Part shown: positions 33,691-45,948 of the stretch, piece by piece | Position numbering within the stretch: the stretch's first letter is position 1 | How the letters are laid out: every line of letters starts with the position of its first letter | Assembly: GCF_033118175.1 (NCBI RefSeq) | Contig: NC_083710.1 | Location: 40,579,501 to 40,643,500 of the forward strand | From: Dama dama | Lineage: Eukaryota; Chordata; Mammalia; Artiodactyla; Cervidae | DNA length: 64,000 nt | Direction of reading: 5' to 3' | The notes under the pieces: model-generated | What the model saw: only the letters and a program-made list of their open reading frames with translations | The model's database searches: none | Told to the model about the DNA's origin: nothing | Position numbers and translations under genes: made by a program

Positions 33691-34405
33691 AAAAACATTA
33701 CTAATACTCACAATTAAGTGCTGAAAAAATGCCACCTTATACATGAACCAAATTAATTTACTTCCTTGCAGATAATCATTGCTAGGAGGGGAAAGAAAAC
33801 ATGTTTCTTTAGATTCCTGTTAGCATACTTGTCCATTTTATGTCCCGACAGTTTTAAGTTGCAGTAATTACAAATTAGTTGCTCCCATGTAAATTTTTAA
33901 CATAAGAAATAATCACTAATGAAAATTTATTTATTCTCACCCCCCCTCTGGTATCTGCCTGAAGAGAGATTTGTCATCATGACTCTATCAATGATAGGGA
34001 ACATTAAATCCAAGAAAAGTGACATTATAAGACATGGTGGGATTTGAGAAAATAATTGAGTACAAAGAAAGAGATTATGATATTAGTCAAAAATATATTT
34101 GCCACTTATACTGCCCATGTTAACTGTTGTTATATAAATATATTAATAACTTACACTGTAAAATTTAACCTAAAAGGAAAAAAATATATTTATTTATTTA
34201 TTTTGTAGAAAATACTTCAAGTTCTTAACTATGGTGGTCTTTTTAAAAACTTCCTTGATGTTAGGAAGCTGGTGGCAATTAAAATATCTCTGACTACATT
34301 ATAAAGATGTAAGAAATGCATACTTTATTTGTTTATATGTTCTCTTTAAATCAGAGTTTTGCCTTTAATATGGAAGTCCTTAATCATGAAATACTTCTAT
34401 TCCTT
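33691..34405. other. No gene; AT-rich, short (TTTA)n at 34186
   Basis: No assignable repeat other than the short TTTA run at 34186-34205. Confidence 0.5.
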
Positions 34406-34678
34406 ATTGTGTTAGTCACTCAGTCATGTCTGACTCTTTGCAACCCCATGGACTGTAGCCCACAAGGTTCCTCTGTCCATTGAGCTCTCCAGGTAAGAAT
34501 ATTGGAAAGGGTAGCCATTCGTTTCTCCAGGGGATCTTCTCAACCCAGAGATTGAACCTGGGTCTCCTGCACTCCTGCCAACATATTCTTTAGCCCTTCT
34601 GAGCCATCAGGGAAGTGAGAATACTGGAACGGGTAGTCATGCCTTTCTCCAGGAGATCCATGGGAATTACCTTCTCCA
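34406..34678 (-). mobile_element. Bov-tA2-like SINE
   Basis: Antisense tail (gtgttagtcactcagtcatg), body and head to about 34615 (gccatcagggaag), then an extra partial body (gagaatactggaacgggtag) to 34678. Confidence 0.88.
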
Positions 34679-34681
34679 ATG

Positions 34682-34868
34682 CGCTTCCCTTATGGCTCAG
34701 ATGGTACAATTATCTACATACAATGCAGGAGACCTGGGTTTGATCTCTGGGTTGGGACAAAACCCTGGAGAAGGGAATTGCTACCCAATCCAGTATTCTT
34801 AACTAGAGAACTCTATGGACAAAGGAGCCTGGTGGGTTACAGTCCATGGGGTCTCAAAGAGCTGGATG
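34682..34868 (+). mobile_element. Bov-tA SINE, opposite to its neighbour
   Basis: Head gcttcccttatggctcagat, B-box-like gggtttgatct, and tail cut at aaagagctggat. With the adjacent minus-strand SINE it forms an inverted pair. Confidence 0.88.
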
Positions 34869-35329
34869 TTTTTTCAATCTATTCTTCATTATTTAATAAA
34901 ATAGAAAATAAAATTACTAAAATCTGGAAGTACACTTACCAAAAACAATTAATGTAACTCATATTCTTTGCCCATACTTCCTTCTCCTTTATGTCCCACC
35001 ACAGGGCCAGCTGCTGATCCACAAGAAGAAGATGTTTGATAGATAAATAACACAGATGGTAATGTCTGGACTACAACTTTTAGCATTAACATCTGTGTCT
35101 GTGCAAAGCTCTTAGCTGCTTTCTATTTTGATGCTTGGCTGGGACTGTTTGGTCTGATGACCTAACTGCTGAATGTGCTCATATATGAGTATCAGACTCC
35201 AATGACCTGCTGAGTAAGTCAGCTATTGATAAACTAGTCAAAATTTCTTGATCCTGGGAACGTGTCATCTTTGCTCCCTTGATATTCTATATTCATAGGA
35301 ACTTGACCCTGATAGCTTACAGTGAACAA
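34869..35329. other. No recognised feature
   Basis: Less AT-rich than its surroundings. No repeat or exon is recognised. Confidence 0.45.
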
Positions 35330-35839
35330 TGTCAGATTCATGATCTCCGAAGAAGAAGATTTAGCTTTGGGACCAGGGACCAGGCTTGATCACTCAAAAG
35401 CTTTTGTGTAGCAGAGTTTTATTAAAGTAAGAAAAGGGACAGAGAAAGCTTCTGACATAGACATCAGAAGGGGGATGGAGAATGCCCCCCTAACTAGTCT
35501 TATCAAGGTCTTATATACTTTTTTCAGACCCACTCCCACAACAAACACCTTAAATTAACAAGATTAGAATGAACAACAGAAAGAACTTACCAGACCCACT
35601 CCTATAATATACATGTTAAGATGACAGAATTAGTCAAAAGGTTCCTGTTAAGGAGAAACATGTCCTTGAGTAAGACACACTGTTATGTTGACTGAGACAA
35701 AGCAATGTAGAAAAGAATGTTTGTCCTTTTCTCCTTGAGAGCCCCAGACCCTTTTCTCCTTCTCAAGGGCTCCAGACCCCTTTCTCCTCCTTGGGAACCC
35801 TGGACTTCTTATCAACCTATCTAGGAACTGACTCTCTCA
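35330..35839 (-). mobile_element. Solo ERV LTR starting TGAGAGAG
   Basis: On the minus strand it runs from TGAGAGAGTCAGTTCC to ATGAATCTGACA, with a polyadenylation signal (plus-strand tttatt near 35423). The R segment (ttctgacatagacatcagaa on plus) matches the one in the LTR at 721-1515. No internal ERV genes. Confidence 0.68.
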
Positions 35840-36950
35840 ACCCCAATTAGTGAAAGTACCCTAAATGAAAACCATCTATAATTATCATGTATAAAGAAAA
35901 ATAAAGCACACTAAGAATTAACACAAGTTAATTCAATAGTCTTTGGATGCTCATTTTCAGAAGACTCCAAAAATAAATTGCTATAAACCACATTTTTTCA
36001 GTACTAGGAAATTAATTAATTTGTAATCAAATGTCAGGCAACTATATTCTGAAAGGATGTACTTTCCCTATTATTAGAAAATTATATATATATATGTATA
36101 TATGTGTGTGTGTATATATATATATATATATACATATAACTTTTGGAGATACAGAAGGTATATTACAAAATTTGCAACAAATTTCAAACATTGACTCAAC
36201 TCACTTTATCATATTTTATTAAATTCAACTAAAAAATATGTTGACATGCATTTATAAAAATAAGTACAGAGAATTTTCATCTAAAGTTTTACTAGAATAT
36301 CTTAATTTAGTAAATATTTTTAGGAAAACCAAATTAATATTTCTTTAAAATTAGGAATTCCAAAAGCATATATGATATAAAAATATTTATCAAAAGACCT
36401 CAACATTGAGCAAAGGAGAAATTAAGTGTCAATATTACTAGTAATATAACTAGTAACAGTTCAGAAAAAATAACTTAGTCTTAAATATTAACTGTTTCCT
36501 GGTTTTGTATTCAACATAAATAAAAACCTCACTTAATGTTTCTGCTCAGGCCCATATTTTCCTTTGTGCTTTGCATTTCTCTTGTGTTTTCCAGTTTCTT
36601 ACTTTAAAATACAGTAAACTGATTTTATCAAGTTTTTGGAATAAAGATCTTTAAATAAAAACAGTGAAAAATATAAAACAGATACTCAGTCTTGTCTGAA
36701 TCAATTCCCTAGAAAAGCTATCCCTCTGATTTGGTTTTTGTTATACCCTACAAGACTAATGGGTTTAAGAAGTAGTTTTATGTACTTCGAAGACTGGTAT
36801 TAAGACAAACTTGGTTCCTCTGAACCAGTTGTATTATCTGATACTAGGGAATCACTTCTCTACCATAATTTCATTTAAAGCACATGTAAAAAGTTATTTG
36901 CTATTTTTCAAAACTAAACTTAAAAATACAGCACAGTAATTAAAGTACAT
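35840..36950. other. No gene; AT-rich with a TA/TG microsatellite
   Basis: A TATATG...TGTGTG...TATATA tract lies at about 36085-36137. Otherwise nothing assignable. Confidence 0.5.
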
Positions 36951-37223
36951 TTTTTTTTTTATACCTTAATCTATTCCTCAAAGACTAATTACATTTTAGC
37001 TTTAGTGCTATTCAACTGGGCCATTGTGTGCTTAGGTTGTTTGAAAATACTGTCTTCCAAAGTGTGGAGGAATCATTTGGATGGTACTGTAAGCTCCTGA
37101 TGCCAAGTTGGGAACTTTTCTTCCAAGCACAGCATCTGTTTTTTTGGCAAATCTCTTGGTGGTTTTTTTCTGTACTTCTAGGTCTGTTAAATGGCTGGCT
37201 GCTTTTGAGAACCATTTTCTAGT
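36951..37223 (-). pseudogene. Possible retrocopy fragment, unrecognised
   Basis: The minus strand has an open frame of 63 codons from 37223 to the TAA at 37032-37034. It is rich in Lys, Thr and Gln and includes the run AVLGRKVPNLASGAYSTIQM. It is followed by about 70 bp and then A10 (plus-strand T run at 36951-36960). An overlapping frame just upstream also reads smoothly, which would fit a frameshift. I recognise no protein family, and no target duplication is obvious. A chance open frame is at least as likely. Confidence 0.2.
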
Positions 37224-37226
37224 TTA

Positions 37227-37830
37227 CTGAAGTCAAGGTCTATATAAATCAGTGAAACATTTTTTAATGTTAATTTAGGTAGTAGTTTAGAAACTAAGGC
37301 TTCATATATAAGACAAGCATACTATTATTGATGCCTGTATGCTAATATATTCCTTGTTTCTGTTTCTGCAAATGTCTGGAACTGCTAAATATGTGAAATT
37401 AATAAGCATATTATATGTTCAATAGAAAAAAAATTTTGAAAGTCATTGATATTGTTTGAAAATTTATTCTTTACACATTCAGAAGATAATTAATTGAGAA
37501 TTACCAAACAGAAGAGAGTTGTTCAGGATCTGCTATTTCTTCTGGTAAAGCTATTGACAAAGGGAGTAGAAAAAAATTCCTGTGATGTGAGATAAAACTA
37601 GCATTCTAGCATTTTAACATATTTCTATATTTTCAAAAAATAATTTATGTGAATAATGATTCTTTAGAATACAGAATTCATAATCAGCAGAGCAGTTACA
37701 TGGTAAAATTGTTTGCTTGATGCAATTTTAAGGAATGTAATTTAATAGCTCTGACATGATAAAATGATGTGCAAAATGATGGTTAATTTATTGTATGCAT
37801 CCCCATTATTTTTGGTAGTTGATTCTGTAA
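37227..37830. other. No recognised feature
   Basis: AT-rich, no repeat named. Confidence 0.5.
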
Positions 37831-38047
37831 GTGGAAAGTGAAAGTGTTAGTCACTCAGTCATGTCCAACTGTTTTCAATCCCATGTATGCAACCCAACAG
37901 GTTTCTTTGTTCATGGAATTCTCCAGGTAATAATTCTGGAGTGGGTAGCCATTCCCTTTTCCAGGGGATCTTTCCAACCCAGGGACTGAACCAAGTTCTC
38001 CCTAATTTCATGCAGATTCTTTACCATCTGAGCCACCAGGGAAGCCC
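37831..38047 (-). mobile_element. Bov-tA SINE
   Basis: Antisense tail (aaagtgttagtcactcagtc) through to the head (gagccaccagggaagcccc). Full length but diverged. Confidence 0.9.
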
Positions 38048-38611
38048 CAGTTAACTCTGGCCAAGTACAAAATGAGATAAAAATTCCTATGATTTCATTA
38101 ACTCATTTTGACCTCAAGGTAAAGAAACTTGTACTTTACAAAATTAATAAGGAACTTAGGAAAAGAAGGAACTTCCAGAGAAATGCAAATAGAAGTTGAA
38201 GGATAAGATAGTAAGCAAAAATATATGATTTAACTGTTATAGGATGACAGATGATCAACTTATTCTTCCTTGACAAAATAAGGGAAACTTTTAGTGAAGC
38301 AATGTTAATAGATCTGAGGTTTTCATAACAGAGGTTTTCAAGAAATAAAAATTATTGATAGAATATTCCAGAAAGTTAGAAAGTCAAGTAATAATGAAAG
38401 TTTATGGTGTTCTAGGGAAACTCAGGATAGATAGATAATAGATAGATAGAAATACATATAGAGATATAGATATATATATAGATGCCCCACCCCCACCAGC
38501 ATTGAAAGATCAGTGGTTTCCAGCAGAAAATACTGACAAAAACTTGAATTTAACAGAGAAAATTAGAAACCAAAAGCTCACCAGCTGTCAAGATCAAAAA
38601 GAATTTGTAAT
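38048..38611. other. No gene; GATA repeat
   Basis: A diverged GATA/TATA repeat at about 38408-38482, otherwise plain AT-rich DNA. Confidence 0.5.
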
Positions 38612-38626
38612 TTAGGTGGCACTATT

Positions 38627-38663
<37 letters not shown>

Positions 38664-38842
38664 ACCTGCCAATGCAGGAGAGGCAGGAGACCTGGGTTCA
38701 ATCCCTGGGTTAGGAAGATCCCCTGGAGCAGGAGATGGTAACTCATTCCAGTATTCTTGCCTGGAAAATTCCATGGACAGAAGAACCTGGTGGGATACAG
38801 CCCATGGGGCCACAAAGAGTTGGACATAGCTGAGAAAAACAA
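38612..38842 (+). mobile_element. Bov-tA SINE with an A31 run in its head
   Basis: The sequence taggtggcactattggta continues as A31 (38630-38660) and then resumes with tcaacctgccaatgcaggag. The A run therefore lies inside the tRNA-like head, at the site that reads tggtaaagaacctgcc in related copies. The body and tail (cacaaagagttggacatagc) are normal. Confidence 0.9.
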
Positions 38843-38999
38843 CAAGTATTGAATGCTCTATAGGAAACTATTGTATCTCACTCAATTTCCCTGTTATCAC
38901 TTGCTGTTTACCGGTTTATAAAATTATGTATCTATAGTTACATACATTTTCCTTGGAAAGGGTCACTTTTCTAAGGAGCTAAAAGGCACATATTCTAAG

Positions 39000-39159
39000 G
39001 TCAAAGGCAAATTGTTAGTAACAATGTGATCTTGGCTATAGCCCTATCTGGGCTATAGCTTTTTCTCACTTTGAAAATCAGTAAATTCACGGGGGATATT
39101 ATGAGAATTAAGTCAGTAGGTATGTGTCAGAAGACTTTTAACATAGTATATGTCTAATA
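39000..39159 (+). mobile_element. MIR SINE fragment
   Basis: caatgtgatcttggctatag, then ctcactttgaaaatcagtaa, then gatattatgagaattaagtc follows the MIR core order. Confidence 0.55.
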
Positions 39160-39388
39160 TTGGGCTTCCCAGGTGGCACTAGTGGTAAAGAACCTTCCCA
39201 CAAATGCAGGAAACATAAGAGATGTGGGTTTGATCCCTCGGTCAGGAAGATACTCTGGAGGTGGATGTATCAACCTACTCTAGCATTCTTGCCTAGAAAA
39301 TCCCAAGGAGAGAGGAGCCTGGTAAGTTACAGTCCATAGGGCCTCTAAGAGTCAGACATGATTGAATCAACTTAGCACACTTGCATGC
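39160..39388 (+). mobile_element. Bov-tA SINE with target duplication
   Basis: Head tgggcttcccaggtggcact, body, and tail gagtcagacatgattgaatc. The flanks are atgtctaata (39150-39159) and atatctaata (39389-39398). Confidence 0.92.
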
Positions 39389-39398
39389 ATATCTAATA

Positions 39399-40267
39399 AC
39401 ATTGTATATCATTTTTACTATTATCTAAAATCTATGTCAGAATTTCTAATCATATCAAATGCCAAATATTGGATTAAGCTTCTTCTATTTCCATGTGTGA
39501 TCTACTGTGATGATTCAGTTTGCCATCCTGGAATTTCTCAACATGGATTTTGTTCTGAATCAAAACAAAGTAATTTTGTACAGAGGCTAGTAGTCCTTAC
39601 CTTTCTAATCTATCACCCAGGCTACTTTCAACCCAGTAGAAGTTCCCACATTAGCCATTCCAATGATTTGATTATTCAATATTAAGAAATGATACTTCTA
39701 AAACATAACAGTTATTTATAATACTAAACAAAGTTTTTTAAAACAAAAGAATTATATTAACATATAATAAGAGGGAATACAGTTTTGTTAGTAACAATAA
39801 GAAAAAAGGAACTTAAAATGTGTTGTATCTCTGTGAGGAATATTACAGAAATTACAAAGAGAAAAAATAAAGATGTCTTAAATAGGCATTTCAATTATAG
39901 TATTTAATGTAAAATAAAAATCAATACAAAAGGGTATAAATTTGTACATAAAAAGAATATGAACTTCAATTATATGCAATAAGCTTTTGTGAGTGTATAA
40001 CTTGCCAAAATAATTTTGTAGTTCATCTGGAAACATTTACAAGAAGCTTTTGAAAAATGAGAGAGCTCATAATGTAATAAGTTTTTTAAACGTCCACATT
40101 TGAATTTGGTACAATTGTTGCTTTATTGTCTCCTGTTTGTTACTCCTCCCTATATTATGTAACTTTCTAGGGACTGCCACTCTGATCCTGGGACCAGCCA
40201 TTATTTTGGCTAATCTGTTCTTTAAAAAATATAGCAAAGTTGGAAAGCTTTTTCATCTCTCTATTTG
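39399..40267. other. No recognised feature
   Basis: AT-rich. A 107-codon frame at 39362-39685 has no family resemblance and begins inside the SINE tail, so it is not called. Confidence 0.5.
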
Positions 40268-40463
40268 AATTTTTTGTGTGTCTGACTGTTTGCGATCCCA
40301 TGAAGTGTAGCCAGTCAGCCTACACTGTCCATGGGATTTTCCAGGCAAGAATACTAGAGTGGGTTGCCATTTCCTTCTCCAGGGGACTCTTCCAACCCAG
40401 GGATCGAACCCAGGTTTCCTGCATTGCAGTCAGATTCTTTACCATCTGAGCCACCAGGGAAGA
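40268..40463 (-). mobile_element. Bov-tA SINE
   Basis: Antisense gtgtctgactgtttgcgatc through to the head ctgagccaccagggaag. Confidence 0.9.
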
Positions 40464-40483
40464 ACCAAGGCTTGTTGGGCTTG

Positions 40484-40632
40484 TTGCTGTTTAGTTACTA
40501 AGTCATGTCCAACTCTGCAACCCTTGGGCTTCGGCATGCCAGGCTTCCTTGTTCTTTCTTTTATCCTGGAGTTTTTTCAAACTTATGTCCATTAAGTAGG
40601 TGATGCCATCTAACCATCTTATCCTCTGTCTG
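40484..40632 (-). mobile_element. BovB 3' end, severely 5'-truncated
   Basis: Antisense terminus from ttgctgtttagttactaagt to ctaaccatcttatcctctgt. Confidence 0.8.
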
Positions 40633-40929
40633 GGCTAAGCTACTGAAAAATGAGGGATACATATAGACAAATTGAGTAGCCAAAGTCCCTCTAATTGATG
40701 TCAAACTAAATCAATCAATAGTCAACCTCATTAACCATATGAATCAGCCTATGTGACTTGATAAAAATCTAACAGATGGAGTTTTGCCAAAATTGCTGAC
40801 CAGAATACCTGTAAGCTGAAGAAGTGTTTATATTGATGTATTGTTTGCCAAATATAAGTGCTTATATTTATGCATTATTGTTTACCAAAAAAGAATGAAT
40901 TTTATTTTAAAATCTCAATATACTGTCTA

Positions 40930-41135
40930 ATTTAGTGGTATCTGTAGACTTAGTTGAAGGAGTTAGGGCTCTGAAATTTAAATAACTGGGTTTGAATTAC
41001 ATATCTGCTGTAGAGACTTGATGAAGTCTGGCATATTGAATATTCAAAATTTTTTCTTTATGGATGAAATGGGCATAATAATATCTATTATTTAGGATGC
41101 TTTAAGAATTAATTTAGAATTGTATAAATGTTTTG
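40930..41135 (+). mobile_element. MIR SINE
   Basis: gggctctgaaatttaaataactgggtttgaa, then tctttatggatgaaatgggc, then ataatatctattatttagga match the MIR head and core order. Confidence 0.65.
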
Positions 41136-42309
41136 GCATGCATTTATATTTCTATAGATGTGAGAATAGTTGTATAGATTGAAAAAGAAATATGAATCAT
41201 AGATAGATATATAAACATAGTTCCCTATAGGGAGAGATTAAGATATTATAGTCATTATACCAATAAATAACTTGATCTTCCATCTCTGACTGATATTTGT
41301 GAATAGTTTCCACTTCAAATAACAAGAATCCATAATTTGATCTTTAATTTGAACACCAAAGTGTGTAGTCAAATCCTTATTGTCCCAGCAATAACTAATT
41401 TTGTGATTAGAGTTTTTTCTGTAGTCAGAAATTCTTCAAAATTCAGAAGATGGATAATTATGGATGAGGTAAAGAAAATTCAGGTACACTAGCCCTAGGC
41501 TATTAATCACTTTCTACATGATTTGAAATACTATGTCTGTCTTGATTGTGAGATCAGTGTATAAAGATTTATAAAAATAATTATAATTATAGATTTATTT
41601 TGATTATCTAATCTTATCTGGAAAGATCATCTAGTTAAAGAACATAGAAATTCTACTAGAGTTCACTACAGTATTAGCATTTGCTTAGGGGACATAATAA
41701 TGTTTAAATATTGTATGAAAAAAGATGCATTAAATTAGAAAAAGAGCAAAAACTGAAAATCACAGTTGCATTTTTGCTTCACAAAATATGTGCATTAATT
41801 TACTTCCCAAGCCATTTCATAAAATGTTCTGTAATAAACTTATTTTCTCTTGAGAATTATTAAAACTTGAACATGTGAATATTTGAGATCTCAAATTCAA
41901 GGTGGTTATTGTTTTGCAGTTTCTCCTAGTAGCAGCTGCACTGAAAATCTTGTATTATTAAGCCTACTCCCTATAAAATATTTTTAATATATATGTGCTT
42001 TATGAAAGCTATTAATGATTGATAGAATGTTTATGCTAACATTATTTAGTACTGAGAAAAAGGTGAAAAACTGGAATATTATTACATGTTTAATGGAAAT
42101 GTATGATTAATAAAATTATAACTGTTTTAAAATTTAAGGTTTCTAATTCTTTTTATGTCTTTTTTCCTTATAATTTATTTACTAAATTATTTTATTAAAT
42201 ATTTATTAATACTTATTATTAATATTTATTTTATTTATATAAATTTACAAATATATGAATTATATAAATATAAATATTTATTAATAAACATTTATTAAAT
42301 ATTTATTAA
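41136..42309. other. No gene; very AT-rich
   Basis: No repeat is recognised apart from low-complexity TTTATTAAATA-type sequence at 42165-42310. Confidence 0.5.
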
Positions 42310-42520
42310 AATAGCAAGCATCAAGCAACTTGTTAAGCATTTTACACGTGCACAGTCACTTAGTCCTCACAGTAATTGATTAAGTAGTTAGTATTCTTTA
42401 ATCCTGATTTTGAGGAAGATAAAAATGACACACAGAAATCTTAAAATGCTAAAATATATTACAGCAAGGGTAAAATTCTATTAGACTAAATCCAGAGTCC
42501 ATATTCTTGACACTCACACT
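42310..42520 (-). mobile_element. MIR SINE, antisense
   Basis: agcattttacacgtgcacag, then tagtcctcacagtaattga, then ttttgaggaagataaaaatg, then taaatccagagtccatattc follow the antisense MIR order. Confidence 0.65.
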
Positions 42521-42544
42521 GAAATTCCTCTTGCTAGATTACAA

Positions 42545-42660
42545 ATACAGTCATCACTGTAGAGGATTGGTTTCAGGACCTGTTACCAGTATCAAAATCC
42601 ACAAATTCTCAAGTCCTGTAACTGACTCTCTGTGTCCTATGTTTGTGGACCACAAGAGCT
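42545..42660. mobile_element. Tigger/MER2-type DNA transposon remnant
   Basis: tagaggattggtttcaggac followed by tatcaaaatccacaaattct and caagtcctgtaa matches the terminal region of a Tigger-class mariner relative. Only about 100 bp remain. Confidence 0.5.
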
Positions 42661-43185
42661 GAGTATAATCGCTCTTTATGCTGACCTAATACAATTCCAG
42701 TCTTAGTAAATCTGATTTTGAAAACATTTGCAATTTGGGAAGAATTCCTTTGTGACTATCCAGTGAAAATCTTTGGTCCTGAAAGAGTCACTTCACTTTT
42801 GAAACAAACACACAAGTCAATAAGGCATGATAATTTTAAATTAAATCGTAAGTATTCAATCTTGTACTCCTGGATTTTTGCTTATTTACTTATTTATAGT
42901 GAATGTCTCCTAATTTTTCATGAAAGACTAATGATTGTTAACTTTTATTCATTCACTCATCTGGAAAATATAGACTGACTGGCTTGGAAAATTATTTTAA
43001 AAGTCAAATAGTTTATATTTCATTGCATTTCTTAAAGATTTTCTTGGTGTGTATCCTTAAATAGTTACACACTTAGAGTGAAAAGGTGACAATAAAGTAG
43101 CTCTTTATTTTAAAATGACCCTCACAATACATGTTGCAGGATTGTGGAATGTTAAAAATTAACCAAGGGAAGTGTTATACAATCT
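42661..43185. other. No recognised feature
   Basis: A diverged region with a short open frame (42718-42978) that resembles nothing I know. Confidence 0.45.
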
Positions 43186-43219
43186 CATTAAAGTGTACAT
43201 TTTCTCCTCTCACTATTTG

Positions 43220-44830
43220 CAGATGACATGATAATGTACATAGAAAATCCTAAAGATATTATCAGAAAATTACTAGAGCTAAACAGTGAGTTTAGTAATG
43301 TTCCAGTATATAAAATCAATACACAGATATCCCTTACATTCCTATACACTAAAAATGAAAAATCAGAAAGAAATTAAGGAATCCATCCCATTGCCACAAA
43401 AAGAATAAATTACCTAGGAATAAACCTACCTAAGGAGACAGAGGAGCTAAATACAGAAAACTGTTTAAGACACTGATGAAAGAAGTCAAAGACAACACAA
43501 ACAGATGGAGAGATATACCATGTTCTTGAATCATAAAAATGAATATTATAAAAATGACTATACTACCCAAAGCAATCTACAGATTCAGTGCCACCGCTAT
43601 CAAATAACCGATGACACTTTTTTTGTTGTTGTTTTTTACAGAATTAGAACAAAAACTTAGCAATATGTATAGAAACATAAAAGACCCCAAATAGCCAAAG
43701 CAATTTTGAGAGAGAAGAATGGAGCTGGAGGAATCAACATTTCTGATTTCAGACTATACTACAGGTTATAGTCATCAAGACTGTATAGTACTTGTACAAA
43801 AACAGAAATATAGCCCAATGGAACAAGATAGAAAGCCCAGAGATAAACCCACACACCTATGGGAACCTTATCTTTGACAAAGGAGACAAGAATATACAAT
43901 GAAGAAAAGTCTCTTCAATGAGAGGTGCTGGGGAAACTGGACTGTTACATGTAAAAAGTAAAATTAGAACACTTCCTAACACCATATAGGAAGATAAACT
44001 CAAAATGGATTAAGGACCTAAACATAAGATCAGAAACTATAAAACGCTTAGAGGAAAATATAGGCAGATACCCTTTGACATAAATCATAGCAAGATCCAC
44101 TATGACTCACCTGTTTGAATAATGGAAATAAAAACAAAATAAACAAATGGGACCTAATTAAACTTTTGCACAGTGAAGGAAATCATAAACACAATGAAAA
44201 GACAGCCTTCAGAATGGGAAAAAAATAATTGCAAATGATGCAACTGACAAAGTATTAATCTCCTAAATATATAAGCAGCTTATGCAACTCAACACCAGAA
44301 AAACAACCAACCAAATCACAAAGTGGGCAGAAGACCTAAACAGACATTTCTTCAAAGAGGACACACAGATGACGAATAAACCCAAGAAAAAGTGCTCAGT
44401 ATCACTTATTATTAGAGAAATGCAAATCAAAGCCTCAATGAGGTATCACCTCACACTAGTCAGAATAGACATTATCAAAAAACTTACAAACAATAAAAGC
44501 TGGAGAGGATGTGGAGAAAAGGGAACCCCCTTGCATCATTGATGGGAATGCAAACTGATAAAACCACTATGAAGAGTAGTATGGAGATTTCTTTAAAAAC
44601 TAGAAATAAAACTACATGACCAACAATCCCACTACTGGGCACATACCCTGACAAAATCATAATTGAAAAATACATATGCACCCCAGTGTTCATTGCAGCA
44701 CTATTTACAATAGCCAGAACATGGAGGCAACCTAGATGTTCTTCAATAGATGAATGGAAAAAAAAGTAGTGGTACATATATACAATGGAATGCTACTAGC
44801 CATAAATAGGAGTGAATCTGAGTCAGATCT
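43220..44830 (+). pseudogene. L1 ORF2 C-terminal remnant
   Basis: The RT active-site FADD box is followed by the thumb and C-terminal region of the L1 polymerase. The frame is repeatedly broken, for example near 43378 and 43607 and by a T-rich insertion at about 43617-43637. One open stretch (44282-44542) contains ANQITKWAEDLNRHFFKED-type sequence, written here as NQITKWAEDLNRHFFKED. It is not functional. Confidence 0.82.
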
Positions 44831-44916
44831 AGAGAGGTGGATGAACCTAGAACCTGTTCTACAGAATGAAGAAAGTAAGAGAAAAACAAATAATTGTATA
44901 TTAACACATGTATATG

Positions 44917-45040
44917 GAGAAGGAAATGGCAATCCACTCCATTATTCTTGCCTGTAAAATCCCATGGAGAAAGGAGCCTGGTGGGCTACAGTCCATGGGT
45001 TGCAGAGTTCGACACAACTTAGTGACTAAACAACAACAAC
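44917..45040 (+). mobile_element. Bov-tA SINE, 5'-truncated, in L1
   Basis: gagaaggaaatggcaatcca through to the tail cgacacaacttagtgactaa with an ACA/AAC repeat end. The flanking tatatg (44911-44916 and 45041-45046) is a short target duplication. Confidence 0.88.
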
Positions 45041-45079
45041 TATATGTGTATATATATACACACACACATATATATGGAA
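45041..45079. repeat. TA/CA microsatellite
   Basis: tatatgtgtatatatataca then cacacacatatatatgg, next to the SINE. Confidence 0.9.
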
Positions 45080-45948
45080 TCTAGAAAAATGGTACTGATG
45101 AACCTATTTGAAGGACAGAAATAAGGACTCAGACATAGAGAACAGACTTATGGACACAGTGGGGTCAGGTGAGGGTGAGATGAATTGAGAGAGTAGCATT
45201 TGAAATATACATATTGTTGTTTAGTCGCTAAGTCCTGTCTGACACTTTCAGACCCTATAAACTGCAACACAGCTGGCTTCCCTGTCTTTCACAATCTCCC
45301 AGAGTTTGCTCAAATCCATGTTGATTGAGTCAGTGATAATCATCCAATCATCTATCCTCAGTCACCCCCTTCTCCTCTTGCCTCAATCTTTCCCAGCAAC
45401 AGTGACATTTCCAATAAGTTTGCTCTTCGCCTAAGGGAGCCAGAATATTTGAGCTTCAGCTTCAGCATCAATCCTTCCAATGAATATTCAGGGGTTATTT
45501 CTTTAGGATTGACTGGTTTCAACTCCTTGTGTCCAAATGCCTCAGGAGTCCTCTCCAGCACCACAGTATGAAAGCATCAGTTCTTCAGTGCTCAGCTTTC
45601 TTTATGGTCAAACTCTCACGTTCATATAGGACTACTGGAAAAACCATGGCTTTGACTATGTGGACCTTTGTCAGCAAAGTAATGTCTTTGCTTTTTAAAT
45701 GCATTGTCTAGGTTTGTCATAGCTTTTCCTCCCTGGCTTCAGTCACTGTCCACAGTGATTTTGGAGACCAAGAAAATAAAATCTATCACTGTTTCCAGTG
45801 ATAGGAAAAACTATCTGTCATAAAGTGATGGGACTGGATGCTGTAATATTAATTTTTTGAATGTTGAGTTTTAAGCCAGCTTTTTCACCTCCTCTTTCAC
45901 CTTCATCAAGAGGCTCTTTAGTTCCTCTTCGATTTCTGTAATTGAAGT

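Noticed and set aside
34990..35050. Short protein-like reading near agctgctgatccacaagaag
   Set aside because: Only about a dozen codons, without splice signals, poly(A) or family match.
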